Positions 14,934 to 23,493 are shown, numbered from the stretch's first letter. The stretch is DNA of 64,000 nucleotides from Nocardioides sp. JS614 (GCF_000015265.1 NC_008699.1:3596001-3660000), one strand, 5' to 3'. Program-made: numbers and translations. Notes: generated by a model not told the origin, from the sequence alone.

Positions 14934-16510
14934 CGCACGTACCTCGGCGTCCACACGCCGGCGCGGCTCACCCGTGTCCTCTCGGCACCCACGATCAGCA
15001 GGCACTTCATGTCGATCGTCTCCGGGTCCAGGTCGGCCAGCGTCGTGACGGTCAGCGACTCCTCGTCGCGCCCGACGTCGCGCCCGACGATGACCACGGT
15101 CTCGGGCTTGCGATGCTCCAGCAGGACACGGTGGGCGGTGGCAATCTGCTCGGTCCGGGAGCGGGGGGCCGGGTTGTCGATCGCCAGCACGAGGTCGGCG
15201 TCGGCGATGGCGCGGAGGCGCCGTTCCACGACCTCCCACGGCTCGAGCCTGTCGGAGAGCGAGACAACGGCGAAGTCTGCCCCAATGGGCGCACCGGCAC
15301 GGGCGGCCACCGCCTGCACGGCGCTGACCCCCGGCAGCACCCGAATCTGGACGCCGGCGTACGTCGGATCCTCAGCCGCCTCGAAGACGGCCGCTGCCAT
15401 CCCGAACACACCGGCGTCGCCGCCAGAGACGACCGCGACCCGCTCCCCCGATCCGGCCAGGTCGAGCGCGACCCGAGCCCGGTCGACCTCGACGGTGTTG
15501 CCTGACGCGTGGCGGGTGATTCCGGCACGCTGCGCGACGCGAGCCACGCACGGGGCGTAGCCGACCACGTGATTGACCTCGCCCAGAGCCGCCGACGCTT
15601 CTGGCGTGAGCCAGTGGTCGGGGCCGAGGCCGACGACCAGGAGTTCAGCGGTCCGCCCGTCGGGTGCCGCGACCGATGCGCTGGGCTCCGCCTCGCGAGC
15701 GCGCAGCCGCTGAGCGGTCTGCCGGTCGGCCGTGTCACCCGGGACGACGATCAGGGAGAAGTAGGGCACCGAGTCCGGATCGACCTCGGCTACAGGCAGC
15801 CACCGCTCCTCGGACTGCGACGCCCGCTCGACGTACCAGGCGCCCTCGAGCCGCCCCGCCTGCGCCAGCGCGGAGCGCACGGCTGGAAAGTTCCGGCCGA
15901 GCTTCATGATGACGGCGGCCTCTGTGTCCGCCAGCCGCCTCGCGAGCTCCGGCTCGGGCAAGGTTCCGGGCAGGACGGTCAGGACATCTGTCTGTCGAAC
16001 CAACGGGCCCGAGCTGCCAGCGATCGCCGCCGTCGCCGCCGCGAAGGCGGGCACGCCCGGCACCACCTCAATCGGGTAGATCTCCTTGAACCGGTCGTGG
16101 AGATACATCGACGAGCCGTAGAAGAGGGGATCGCCCTCCGAGAGCAGGACCACGTCGCGCCCCGCGTCGAGGTGAGCCGACAGCCGTACCGCGCAGGACT
16201 CGTAGAAGTCGGTCATCGCCCCGACATACCCACCGGGATGGTCGGTGGTGCCGGTGGTGACCGGATAGCGCAACTCCTCCTCGATCACCTCGGCTGGAAT
16301 GATGCCGCCGGCAATGCGACGCGCGTGGGACTTCGTCTTCACCCCAGCGTGGTACGCAACGACGTCAGCCGCGCCGATGATCCGAGCGGCCTTGAGCGTC
16401 ATGAGCTCCGGGTCGCCGGGGCCGATGCCGACGACCGTCAAACGGCCGGTGCCTTTCGGGGCCCCCGCGGCGCCCGGAGCGGAGCGAGGACGACGTGGGG
16501 TGGTGCTCAC
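14930..16510 (-). CDS. cobIJ: Fused precorrin-2 C20-methyltransferase / precorrin-3B C17-methyltransferase
   Basis: A 526-residue fusion of two SAM-dependent tetrapyrrole methylases. The CobI half covers about residues 20-255 (LTVVGIGPGDPELMTLKAAR, then VVLLSEGDPLFYGSSMYLHD). The CobJ half covers about 285-526 (LVVGLGPDHWLTPEASAALG, then VAVVSGGDAGVFGMAAAVFE). The fused form is common in actinobacteria. The GTG is preceded by GGAGG and overlaps the stop of the cobH remnant, so translation depends on the upstream remnant being read. It looks intact. Confidence 0.94.
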   Translation of the reverse strand: MSTTPRRPRSAPGAAGAPKGTGRLTVVGIGPGDPELMTLKAARIIGAADVVAYHAGVKTKSHARRIAGGIIPAEVIEEELRYPVTTGTTDHPGGYVGAMTDFYESCAVRLSAHLDAGRDVVLLSEGDPLFYGSSMYLHDRFKEIYPIEVVPGVPAFAAATAAIAGSSGPLVRQTDVLTVLPGTLPEPELARRLADTEAAVIMKLGRNFPAVRSALAQAGRLEGAWYVERASQSEERWLPVAEVDPDSVPYFSLIVVPGDTADRQTAQRLRAREAEPSASVAAPDGRTAELLVVGLGPDHWLTPEASAALGEVNHVVGYAPCVARVAQRAGITRHASGNTVEVDRARVALDLAGSGERVAVVSGGDAGVFGMAAAVFEAAEDPTYAGVQIRVLPGVSAVQAVAARAGAPIGADFAVVSLSDRLEPWEVVERRLRAIADADLVLAIDNPAPRSRTEQIATAHRVLLEHRKPETVVIVGRDVGRDEESLTVTTLADLDPETIDMKCLLIVGAERTRVSRAGVWTPRYVR

Positions 16511-16719
16511 TCTGCCTCCTGGGCGAGTGCATTGAGGGCTGACGAGGTCATCGCCGATCCCCCGCGGCGGCCACGGACGGTGGCGGCGAGCTTCTCGGCA
16601 TCGGCCGGCACGGCCCGCAGGCCGGCCTCTCGCCGGATGGTGGCGAAGGAATCGACATAGATGGCGGGTCCGGAGTCCACGTACTCGGAGCGGCGCTTCG
16701 GCCTGCGCAGGTCGGTCAT
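16507..16719 (-). pseudogene. cobH remnant with a large in-frame internal deletion (precorrin-8X methylmutase)
   Basis: Only 70 residues remain of a protein normally about 210 long. The first part (SEYVDSGPAIYVDSFATIRR to the alanine-rich helix) resembles the CobH N-terminus. The last part (RGRRGGSAMTSSALNALA) resembles its C-terminus. The whole catalytic middle is missing, yet the frame stays open and both ends keep their overlaps, ATGA with the cobG remnant and GTGA with cobIJ. It cannot be a working mutase. Confidence 0.68.
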
Positions 16720-17339
16720 CTGCTCTCCTCGGGAATGAGCACGCCACGCCACGGCGTGACGACCACGTCACCGACTGCTGCGGTCAGGTCATCGATGGCT
16801 TGGCGGCCGAGGCCGGCCTTGGGAACCTCGATATGCCGGCCACCCGGCACCGGGCCGAATGGCAACGACTTGGCCGATTCCGGGAGCCCGGGATCGGGGC
16901 CTCTCGGTTCGACGAGAGGCTCAGCCAACTCCGACACGTGCCAAGCCGCAGTCGGTCCGCGCCCTCGGCGTACGACGAACTCATGCGCCAGCTCGGCGAT
17001 CCGCCCTGCCGCCTCCGCGAGCGGCACAGTCGCCCCCCACCCGGTCCCGATCCGTAGCTGAGCCCAGGTCGAGCCAAGCGCAACCAGCCCAAGGTCGCAG
17101 CTGCGAGCCAGGAGATCGCCGCGTCCGTCGTCGAGCACGAACAAGAACCGGCCCGGCAGTGCCGGGAGCTCTGGGTCAGCGCACAACCGGTCGTCCAGCT
17201 CACGTGCAACCACCCGGAGGTCGGCCTGCCCCCCGACCAAGCCGGTCTGCGGGGAAACCATCACATTGCGGACCAGCTCGTGGGTCCTGGTCGGCACGAG
17301 GCCCGTTCGCTCGAGGGCGGCGTCGACGCTGAGAATCAC
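16716..17339 (-). pseudogene. cobG remnant (precorrin-3B synthase-like), truncated at both ends
   Basis: This 207-residue frame carries the nitrite/sulfite-reductase half-domain seen in CobG: HELVRNVMVSPQTGLVGGQA, DDRLCADPELPALPGRFLFV, LDDGRGDLLARSCDLGLVAL. CobG proteins are usually near 400 residues. The N-terminal ferredoxin-like part is missing, and so is the C-terminal [4Fe-4S]/siroheme cysteine region after TPWRGVLIPEE. Only two cysteines remain. The GTG overlaps the bioD stop by four bases and the stop overlaps the cobH remnant. Confidence 0.7.
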
Positions 17340-18181
17340 TGAGGACCGGAGATCAGTGGCGCAATTGTTGACTGGCTATCGCGGGTCTTCTTGGGCGGTA
17401 TCTGGACCTCGTGTTGCCCCAGTGTTGCCCGAGCCCTCCGATGGATCCAGGCGAGTTCCAGACCTCGCAGCTCCCGCTGCGCAACCCTGCTGAACTCTGG
17501 AGGCGTCAACGCACTGACCCCGGCCGGGATCGTTCCGAGGAGCGGGAGGTTGGTGACGCGTGGAAGGTCGTCGAGGTTGCAGCGTTCAGCAAGTCCTGCG
17601 TCGCTCGGCCAGGAGCCGATGATGATGCCATCGACGACGTGTCCGCGAGTCCTGATGGCGGCGCTGGTGAGCTCTGTGTGGTTGAGGGTGCCGAGGCCGG
17701 CGCCGACGACGACGACAAAGGACACCTCGACGGATGAGATGGCCGGGTCGACGAAAGCGCCCGGGGGGCCCGGGGGGTGGTCGCGAAGGTCGTCGGCGAG
17801 GTCGAGGACGGTGCCGCCATTGGTGTCGAGGCGGACGAGCAGGCCGCCGGCGCCTTCAACCAGCACGAGGTCGTGGGATCGGGCGAGAGCGCGGATCCGA
17901 GCGGCGTGGACGGCGATGGGCGGGATCTCCACGCCGGCGCGTCGGGCGGCGGTATCCGGAGCGAGCGGCTCGGCCAGGACGGTGTACTGGTGGACGTCGA
18001 TGCCGGTGAGTCGGCGGATGACTGCCGCGTCGGGGGTGTCGTCGGTGGTGCCGGTCTGAACGGGCTTGACCACGGCGACCCGTTCTCGGTGGCCGAGCGC
18101 GCGAGCGGCGAGGGCCGCGGTCGCAATGGTCTTCCCGACGCCGGTGTTGGTGCCGGTGACGATGACGATCCGGCCGGTCAT
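17336..18181 (-). CDS. bioD: Dethiobiotin synthetase
   Basis: ATP-dependent carboxylase of 281 residues that closes the ureido ring of dethiobiotin. It has VIVTGTNTGVGKTIATAALA with the P-loop, VAVVKPVQTGTTDDTPDAAV, and LVLVEGAGGLLVRLD. Between the DLADDL segment and VVVVGAGLGTLNHTELTSAA lies an extra stretch of about 20 residues (HPPGPPGAFVDPAISSVE) not expected in typical BioD. The C-terminus has an added tail of about 20 residues. The ATG overlaps the bioF stop, and the stop overlaps the start of the cobG remnant. Confidence 0.9.
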   Translation of the reverse strand: MTGRIVIVTGTNTGVGKTIATAALAARALGHRERVAVVKPVQTGTTDDTPDAAVIRRLTGIDVHQYTVLAEPLAPDTAARRAGVEIPPIAVHAARIRALARSHDLVLVEGAGGLLVRLDTNGGTVLDLADDLRDHPPGPPGAFVDPAISSVEVSFVVVVGAGLGTLNHTELTSAAIRTRGHVVDGIIIGSWPSDAGLAERCNLDDLPRVTNLPLLGTIPAGVSALTPPEFSRVAQRELRGLELAWIHRRARATLGQHEVQIPPKKTRDSQSTIAPLISGPQ

Positions 18182-19320
18182 GACCGGGCCCTGCGGGTGA
18201 CGCTGTGAAGGGCTTGCGTGGCTCGTTGCCAGTCCTCGGGGGCCATGCCGGCGCTGGCGGTGATCCGGAGCCGGGAGATCCCGTCTGGTACTGAGGGTGG
18301 TCGGAAGCAGCCGACCCGCACGCCGCCTGTGAGCAGCTCGGCCTGGGCGGCGAGGGCATCCGAAGGTGAGGGCATCGGCACCGACAGCACTGCGCCTGCC
18401 GGCGCGGGGACGTCGAGGAGGCCGGCCAGGGCGGTGACGCGGGCGTGGACAGTGGCGGCCAGTTGGGGGTGGATTCGGGTGATCCGCGTCGCGGTCAGGG
18501 CAGCGGCGGTGGCGGCGGGGTTGAGGCCGGTGTCGAAGATGAAGGGGCGGGCGGTGTTGATCAGGTGCTCGATCAGCGCGGTGGTGCCCAGGATCGCGCC
18601 GCCTTGGCTGCCAAGGCTCTTGGAGAGGGTGGCGGTCACGATCACGTCGGGTCGGTCGGCCAGGCCACATGCCTTGACGAGTCCGGGTCCGTGCACTCCG
18701 AGCGCGTGGGCCTCGTCGACCAGCAGCCAGGCGCCATGGCCCGCGCAGGCGTCGGCGAGGTCGACCAGAGGGGCGCGGTCGCCGAGGACGGAGTAGACCG
18801 ACTCGGCCAGCACGAGCGTCCGCCGGCCGGGGTGCGCGGTGAGCGCGGCCCGGACCGCGGTCACGTCGTTGTGGGGGACCACGGTGAGTCGGGCGCTCGA
18901 GAGCCGGACGGCGTCGATGAGGGACGCGTGGATGTGGGCGTCAGAGATGATGTGCGCGTCGCGGTCGGCGAGCGCGGTGACGGCGGCGAGGTTGGCGTGG
19001 TAACCGGTCGAAAGCACGAGAGCGGCCGGCTGTCCGAGCCAGTCGGCGAGCTCGGCCTCGAGGTCGGTGTGCAGGGTCAGGGTGCCCGTGACCAGCCGGG
19101 ACGCGGTCGCTCCGGCGCCCCAGCGCAGGGCCGCGGCGGCCGCGGCGCGACGGACCTGGGGATGGTGGCTGAGCCCGAGGTAGTCGTTGCTGGCGAGGTC
19201 GAGGACCGTCTCGTGCGGTCGACGGGGATGAAGGCGCCGGACCAACCCGGCCTCCTCACGGTCGGCGGCCCGGCCCGTGAGCCAGTCCTCCCATGTGATC
19301 GAGTCGCCCAGAGGGCTCAT
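18178..19320 (-). CDS. bioF: 8-amino-7-oxononanoate synthase
   Basis: PLP enzyme of 380 residues that condenses pimeloyl thioester with alanine. It has LDLASNDYLGLSHHPQVRRA, LVLSTGYHANLAAVTALADR, LLVDEAHALGVHGP and IVTATLSKSLGSQGGAILGT with the Schiff-base Lys. The start at 19320 gives the normal family N-terminus (TWEDWLTGRAADREEAGLVR). An in-frame ATG at 19434 overlaps the bioA stop (TGATG) and would add 38 unusual residues. Coupling argues for it, homology against it. Neither start has a clear ribosome-binding site. Confidence 0.9.
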   Translation of the reverse strand: MSPLGDSITWEDWLTGRAADREEAGLVRRLHPRRPHETVLDLASNDYLGLSHHPQVRRAAAAAALRWGAGATASRLVTGTLTLHTDLEAELADWLGQPAALVLSTGYHANLAAVTALADRDAHIISDAHIHASLIDAVRLSSARLTVVPHNDVTAVRAALTAHPGRRTLVLAESVYSVLGDRAPLVDLADACAGHGAWLLVDEAHALGVHGPGLVKACGLADRPDVIVTATLSKSLGSQGGAILGTTALIEHLINTARPFIFDTGLNPAATAAALTATRITRIHPQLAATVHARVTALAGLLDVPAPAGAVLSVPMPSPSDALAAQAELLTGGVRVGCFRPPSVPDGISRLRITASAGMAPEDWQRATQALHSVTRRARS

Positions 19321-19433
19321 CGAGGGTCGGACCCGGTCGTGGGGTCCTCGGGGCTGTAGGTCACCGGTCGGCACGGCGCCGGCGCTGACAACGGGTCGGC
19401 CGGCGGAACATTCGTCCCAGGTGGGTTCGCTCA

Positions 19434-20738
19434 TCAGGCGACCGCGGCGGCGTGGGCGATGGCGGCGCATATGTGGGCGGCGTCAGCCTGTTGGGTGGGG
19501 TAGGGCGGCATTGTGTAGACCAGGTCGCGGAACGGGCGCAGCCAGACCCCCTCGGCGAGGGCGGCGTCGGTGGCTTTGGCGACGTCGACTTCGTGGTCGA
19601 GCTGGACGACGCCGACCGCCCCGAGGACCCGAACATCGGCAATGCCGGGGGCGGCACGCAGCGGCTCGAGCCCGGTGGTCAGGGCGGCGTGGAGACGCCG
19701 TACGTCGGCGCCCCAGTCGCGGGTCTGGAGCAGGTCCAGGCTCGCCAGGGCGACCGCGCAGGCCAGCGGGTTGCCCATGAAGGTGGGGCCGTGCATCAGC
19801 ACCCCAGACTCGCTGCCGGAGATGCCGTGGGCGATCTCGGCGGTGGCGAGGACCGCTGCGAGGGTGAGGTAGCCGCCGGTCAGTGCCTTGCCCAGGCACA
19901 AGATGTCCGGGGTGACGTGGTCGCTGACGAACAGGTGGCCGGTGCGGCCGAAGCCGGTGGCGATCTCGTCGAAGACCAGCACCAGGTCGTGCTCGTCCGC
20001 GATCTCGCGCAGGATGCGCAGGCAGGCGGCGTCGTAGACGTGCATGCCGCCGGCGCCCTGGAGTAGGGGCTCGATGATGATGCCGGCCAACTCGCGGGCG
20101 TGGGTGGCGGCCAGGCGGCGGACACCGTCGGCCCACCCGTCCACGTCGCCGCCCGGGCCGGGGGGCCGGTCGGCGAACACCTGGGAGTGGTGGACGGCGG
20201 CGAACATGGCGTGCATCCCGCCGATCGGATCGCACACGCTCATGCACCCGAAGGTGTCGCCGTGGTAGCCGCCACGCACAGTCAGCAGCCGGGTCCGCTC
20301 CGGCCGACCGACGCCGCGCTGGTACTGGAGCACCATCTTGATCGCGACCTCCACGCTCACCGACCCGGAGTCAGCGAGGAACACGTGCTGCAGCGCATCC
20401 GGGGTGATCGCGACCAGCCGCTGGGCCAGCCGAATGGCGGGGGCGTGGGTGAGGCCGCCGAACATCACGTGGCTCATGCGCTGCGACTGTGCCACGAGTG
20501 CGGCGTCGAGCTCGGGGACTCGGTACCCGTGGATCGCCGACCACCACGAAGACATGCCGTCGATGACCTGGGACCCGTCGGCCATGGTCAGGCGTACGCC
20601 GTGGGCGCCGGTCACCAGCCGCACCGGGGTCGGGTCCGTCATCGAGGCGTACGGATGCCACACGTGCGCCCGGTCGAACGCCAGCAGCCCTGCGAGCGTG
20701 GTCCGCTCGGCCGGTTCGGCGACGAGGGCGGTGCTCAC
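19434..20738 (-). CDS. bioA: Adenosylmethionine-8-amino-7-oxononanoate aminotransferase
   Basis: Class III PLP aminotransferase of 434 residues that makes 7,8-diaminopelargonate using SAM as amino donor. Motifs are HVWHPYASMTDP near the N-terminus, DGMSSWWSAIHGY, VRGGYHGDTFGCMSV, VFDEIATGFGRTGHLF and LGKALTGGYLTLAAVLAT with the PLP lysine. The GTG overlaps the bioB stop. The next ATG (bioF extension) overlaps its own stop. Confidence 0.95.
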   Translation of the reverse strand: MSTALVAEPAERTTLAGLLAFDRAHVWHPYASMTDPTPVRLVTGAHGVRLTMADGSQVIDGMSSWWSAIHGYRVPELDAALVAQSQRMSHVMFGGLTHAPAIRLAQRLVAITPDALQHVFLADSGSVSVEVAIKMVLQYQRGVGRPERTRLLTVRGGYHGDTFGCMSVCDPIGGMHAMFAAVHHSQVFADRPPGPGGDVDGWADGVRRLAATHARELAGIIIEPLLQGAGGMHVYDAACLRILREIADEHDLVLVFDEIATGFGRTGHLFVSDHVTPDILCLGKALTGGYLTLAAVLATAEIAHGISGSESGVLMHGPTFMGNPLACAVALASLDLLQTRDWGADVRRLHAALTTGLEPLRAAPGIADVRVLGAVGVVQLDHEVDVAKATDAALAEGVWLRPFRDLVYTMPPYPTQQADAAHICAAIAHAAAVA

Positions 20739-21859
20739 GCGTTGGCCGGCACGTCGGTTCCGGCGCCACGGCGGCGGATCGCCGGATCCGGGGCGGACCC
20801 CGCAACGGAGGTGCCGCCGGCAATGTCGTGGGCTGTCTGGGCGCGGTGGGCCGCAGTGGCCGTGCCGGCGGGTTTGGCCTCCGCGCCGAGGATGGCGAAC
20901 CCGTTGTCGCGCAGCATCTCCAGGTCGGCGCGCGCGTCCTGGCCCTCGGAAGTGAGGTAGTCGCCGAGGAAGATGGAGTTCGCGACATGCAGGGCGAGGG
21001 CCTGCAGCGACCGCAGGTGCATCTCGCGGCCGCCGGCGATGCGGATCTCGGTATCGGGACACACGAATCGTGTCATCGCCAGGATCTGCACGCACCGGAT
21101 CGGCGTGAGCTCGAAAGTGCGCTCGCTGGGGGTGCCGTCGAACGGCATCAGGAAGTTCACCGGGATCGAGTCCGCGCCCAGAGCCTTGAGCGCGAACAGC
21201 GCCTCGACCAGCTGCTCGTCGGTCTCGCCGAGTCCGGCGATCAATCCCGAGCACGGCGAGAGCCCAGCGGCCGCCGCCTTCTCGATGGTGTCCACTCGAT
21301 CGGAGTAGGAGTGGGTCGAGACAATGGTGTCGTGGTGGGATTCGGCGGTGTTGATGTTGTGGTTGTAGGCGTCCACTCCGGCTGCCCGGAGCCGCTCGGC
21401 CTGCCCGTCCTTCAGCAACCCTAGACAGGCGCAGATCTCGACGCCGGGCTGCTCACCCTTCAGTTCCTGGGCCATCGCTGCGACCCGGTCCACGTCCCGG
21501 TCCGACGGGCCACGGCCCGAGGACACCAGGCACACCCGCGTCGCCCCGCCTCGCAGGCCGGCACCGGCCTGCTCCAGGACCTCCTCGGACGAGAGCCAGT
21601 TGTACTTGAGGATCGGCGCCCGGGATCCCAGCGCCTGGCTGCAGTAATGGCAGTCCTCCGGACAGAGCCCGGACTTCAGGTTCACCAGGTAGTTGACCTT
21701 CACCGTGTTGCCGAAGCGCGCGCGGCGCAGCCGACCCGCTGCCGCAACCACGTGGAGCAGGTCCTTCTCGTCGGCGCGTAGCACCGCCAACGCGTCGGCG
21801 GGCGTCGCGTCACCTCCGGCAAGGATGCGGTCCGCCAGGTGATCGAAGGATGTCTGCAT
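20735..21859 (-). CDS. bioB: Biotin synthase
   Basis: Radical-SAM enzyme of 374 residues that inserts sulfur into dethiobiotin. The cluster motif CPEDCHYCSQ lies near residue 67, followed by VCLVSSGRGPSD, YNHNINTAESHHDTIVSTHS, and EIRIAGGREMHLRSLQALAL with the conserved Arg of the auxiliary cluster region. The C-terminus has a low-complexity tail (SVAGSAPDPAIRRRGAGTDV). GAGGAGG precedes the ATG by a few bases. It heads the coupled chain bioB-bioA-bioF-bioD-cobG'-cobH'-cobIJ-cobM-bluB and lies just after the five-fold operator array. Confidence 0.97.
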   Translation of the reverse strand: MQTSFDHLADRILAGGDATPADALAVLRADEKDLLHVVAAAGRLRRARFGNTVKVNYLVNLKSGLCPEDCHYCSQALGSRAPILKYNWLSSEEVLEQAGAGLRGGATRVCLVSSGRGPSDRDVDRVAAMAQELKGEQPGVEICACLGLLKDGQAERLRAAGVDAYNHNINTAESHHDTIVSTHSYSDRVDTIEKAAAAGLSPCSGLIAGLGETDEQLVEALFALKALGADSIPVNFLMPFDGTPSERTFELTPIRCVQILAMTRFVCPDTEIRIAGGREMHLRSLQALALHVANSIFLGDYLTSEGQDARADLEMLRDNGFAILGAEAKPAGTATAAHRAQTAHDIAGGTSVAGSAPDPAIRRRGAGTDVPANA

Positions 21860-21880
21860 CCAGCCTCCTCGACGAGATCC

Positions 21881-21953
21881 TGAACAGCGTTCAGGTGAAC
21901 AGCGTTCAGGTGAACAGCGTTCAGGTGAACAGCGTTCAGGTGAACAGCGTTCA
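21881..21953. promoter_or_regulatory. Five tandem TGAACnnnGTTCA operators in front of bioB
   Basis: The 13-bp palindrome TGAACAGCGTTCA occurs at 21881, 21896, 21911, 21926 and 21941, with an exact 15-bp period and identical spacers. It covers positions about -22 to -94 relative to the bioB ATG. The motif matches the TGAAC-N3-GTTCA-type site I recall for BioQ, the TetR-family biotin repressor of actinobacteria. No bioQ gene is in the window. All five copies are perfect. Confidence 0.8.
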
Positions 21954-21981
21954 GGTTAGCGGGCGGACCGATGCGGCACAA
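21953..21981 (-). promoter_or_regulatory. bioB promoter
   Basis: On the minus strand TTGTGC (21981-21976) is separated by 17 bp from TAACCT (21958-21953). The -10 box adjoins the operator array, so a bound repressor would cover the transcription start and the first 70 nt. Confidence 0.5.
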
Positions 21982-21983
21982 GC

Positions 21984-22709
21984 GGGGCGAGCCTCGCATC
22001 AGCGACGGCGGCGCAGGACCGGAACAACTTCTTCCGCGGCGCACCGGCCCTGCCCGGGTTCGAGTGGATCCCCGAGCGCCTGCGCGAGCAGCCGGTCCTC
22101 ATGATGCCGATGATCTGGGCAGGTGACCCTGTCGAGGGTGAGCGCCAGATCGGCGCCAAGATGGACCTGCTCGGCGATCTGGTGACGGTGGCCACGGGCG
22201 GAGTGATGCCGTACGTCGTGCTGCAGAGCCTCTTCGACGAGGTCTTCGCCCACGGTCGTCGGCACTACGCGAAGGCCGGCTTCCTGGTGGAGCTGCCGGA
22301 CGAGGTCCTGGACACGATGATCGAGGCGATGCATCGGCTCCCCCACCACGCCTCGCAGATCGAACTGATGCGACTCGGTGGAGCGGTCGCACGCGTTCCC
22401 GAGGACGCGACCGCCTTCCCGCATCGCAAGGCCGACTGGCCGTTCAACCTGATCGGCCTGTGGGACGAGGCCGACCAGGACCCGGAGGTTCGGCAGTGGG
22501 TGCGCGATCTGTACGACCGCCTCGAACCGTTCGCGACCGGCGGCACCTACGTGAACTACGCGGGTGGCGAGGAGACCGGCGGTGCGAGGTCGGCCTACGG
22601 CGACGGCGTCGGCGGCCGCACCTGGGACCGCCTGGTCGAGCTGAAGCAGAAGTACGACCCCGAGAACCTGTTCCGCTTCAACGCTAATCTGGCCCTGACC
22701 ACGGCGTGA
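21984..22709 (+). pseudogene. 5'-truncated FAD-linked oxidase (berberine-bridge type), C-terminal half only
   Basis: The open frame runs from about 21984 to 22709 and shows the substrate domain and C-terminal BBE motif of FAD-linked oxidases: FLVELPDEVLDTMIEAMHRL, then GTYVNYAGGEETGG, then LVELKQKYDPENLFRFNANL. The family needs an N-terminal FAD-binding PP-loop domain of about 200 residues, which is not present upstream. The truncation point lies next to the bio promoter, so rearrangement at the edge of the bio cluster is likely. An ATG at 22101 opens a 202-residue frame that may still be translated but would lack the flavin site. Confidence 0.7.
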
Positions 22710-22734
22710 TCGACCCTGGTTCAGGAGTGTCGTG

Positions 22735-23493
22735 ATGCCCAAGATCTTGGAGATCGTCCCGGTTCCCGTACCCGAGGAGGCCTTGGCCGGCTTCCATGAC
22801 ATGGTCCCGACGCGGGCGATCTTCCCCGGCTTCGAGACCACGTTCGTCGCCACGCGCGCTGGCGCCGCCAACGCGATCGACAGCCCGTACGAGCAGACCC
22901 TGTGTGATGCCTTCGTCCTGGACGCCGGGTGCCGGGCAGAGGAGGAGGGGTACGACGCCGTCTGTGTGAACTCGATGAGCGACTCCGCGCTCTCCGCGCT
23001 CAGGTCTCGTCTGACCATCCCCGTGGTGGCGCCGAGCCAGGCGTCGATGCTGGCGGCGTGCCTCCTCGGCAGGACGTTCTCGGTGATCACCATGTGGCCG
23101 AACTGGCATTCGCTGTACCGCAAGGTCGCAGCCGAGCAGGGGCTGACCGGTCGCCTCGCGTCGATCCGAGACATCGGGGTCCGTCCCGACGCGGAGCAGT
23201 TGCTCGCGGGAAAAGAGGACTTCGTCTTCGATGTCCTGGAAGGAGCCTGCCGGGCCGCGATCGACGAGGACGGGGCCGATGTCCTCATCCTCGGTTCGAC
23301 AACCATGCACCAGAGTCACGCGTACCTGAGTGAGCACCTCGAGGTGCCGGTGCTCAACCCGGGCGTCATCGCCTACAAGGCTGCCGAAACGCTGGTGCTC
23401 CTGGGCCTGTCGCACAGCAAGGTGGCGTACCCGTCCCCCGAGACGATCCAAGACGACCTCCTGCGCTCGGTCCCGGCGACGTTTGCACGGTGA
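22735..23493 (+). CDS. Aspartate/glutamate/hydantoin racemase family protein
   Basis: Protein of 252 residues with the two Cys-centred half-sites of the Asp/Glu racemase superfamily: YDAVCVNSMSDSALSALRSR, with a Cys near residue 79, and DVLILGSTTMHQSHAYLSEH in the second lobe. The second catalytic Cys position reads Ser-Thr-Thr, so the chemistry may differ from classical racemases (maleate isomerase or hydantoin racemase-like proteins are alternatives). AGGAG lies 7 nt before the ATG at 22735. It follows the truncated oxidase by 25 bp and was probably co-transcribed with it. Confidence 0.72.
   Translation: MPKILEIVPVPVPEEALAGFHDMVPTRAIFPGFETTFVATRAGAANAIDSPYEQTLCDAFVLDAGCRAEEEGYDAVCVNSMSDSALSALRSRLTIPVVAPSQASMLAACLLGRTFSVITMWPNWHSLYRKVAAEQGLTGRLASIRDIGVRPDAEQLLAGKEDFVFDVLEGACRAAIDEDGADVLILGSTTMHQSHAYLSEHLEVPVLNPGVIAYKAAETLVLLGLSHSKVAYPSPETIQDDLLRSVPATFAR

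Noticed and set aside
19321..19434. Separate small gene (for example a biotin synthase auxiliary protein) between bioA and bioF
   Set aside because: The frame continues into bioF without a stop and contains only one Cys, so it is either an N-terminal extension of BioF or untranslated spacer.
21881..21953. Possible CRISPR array
   Set aside because: The units are 15 bp with identical sequence and no unique spacers. Palindromic operators explain them better.
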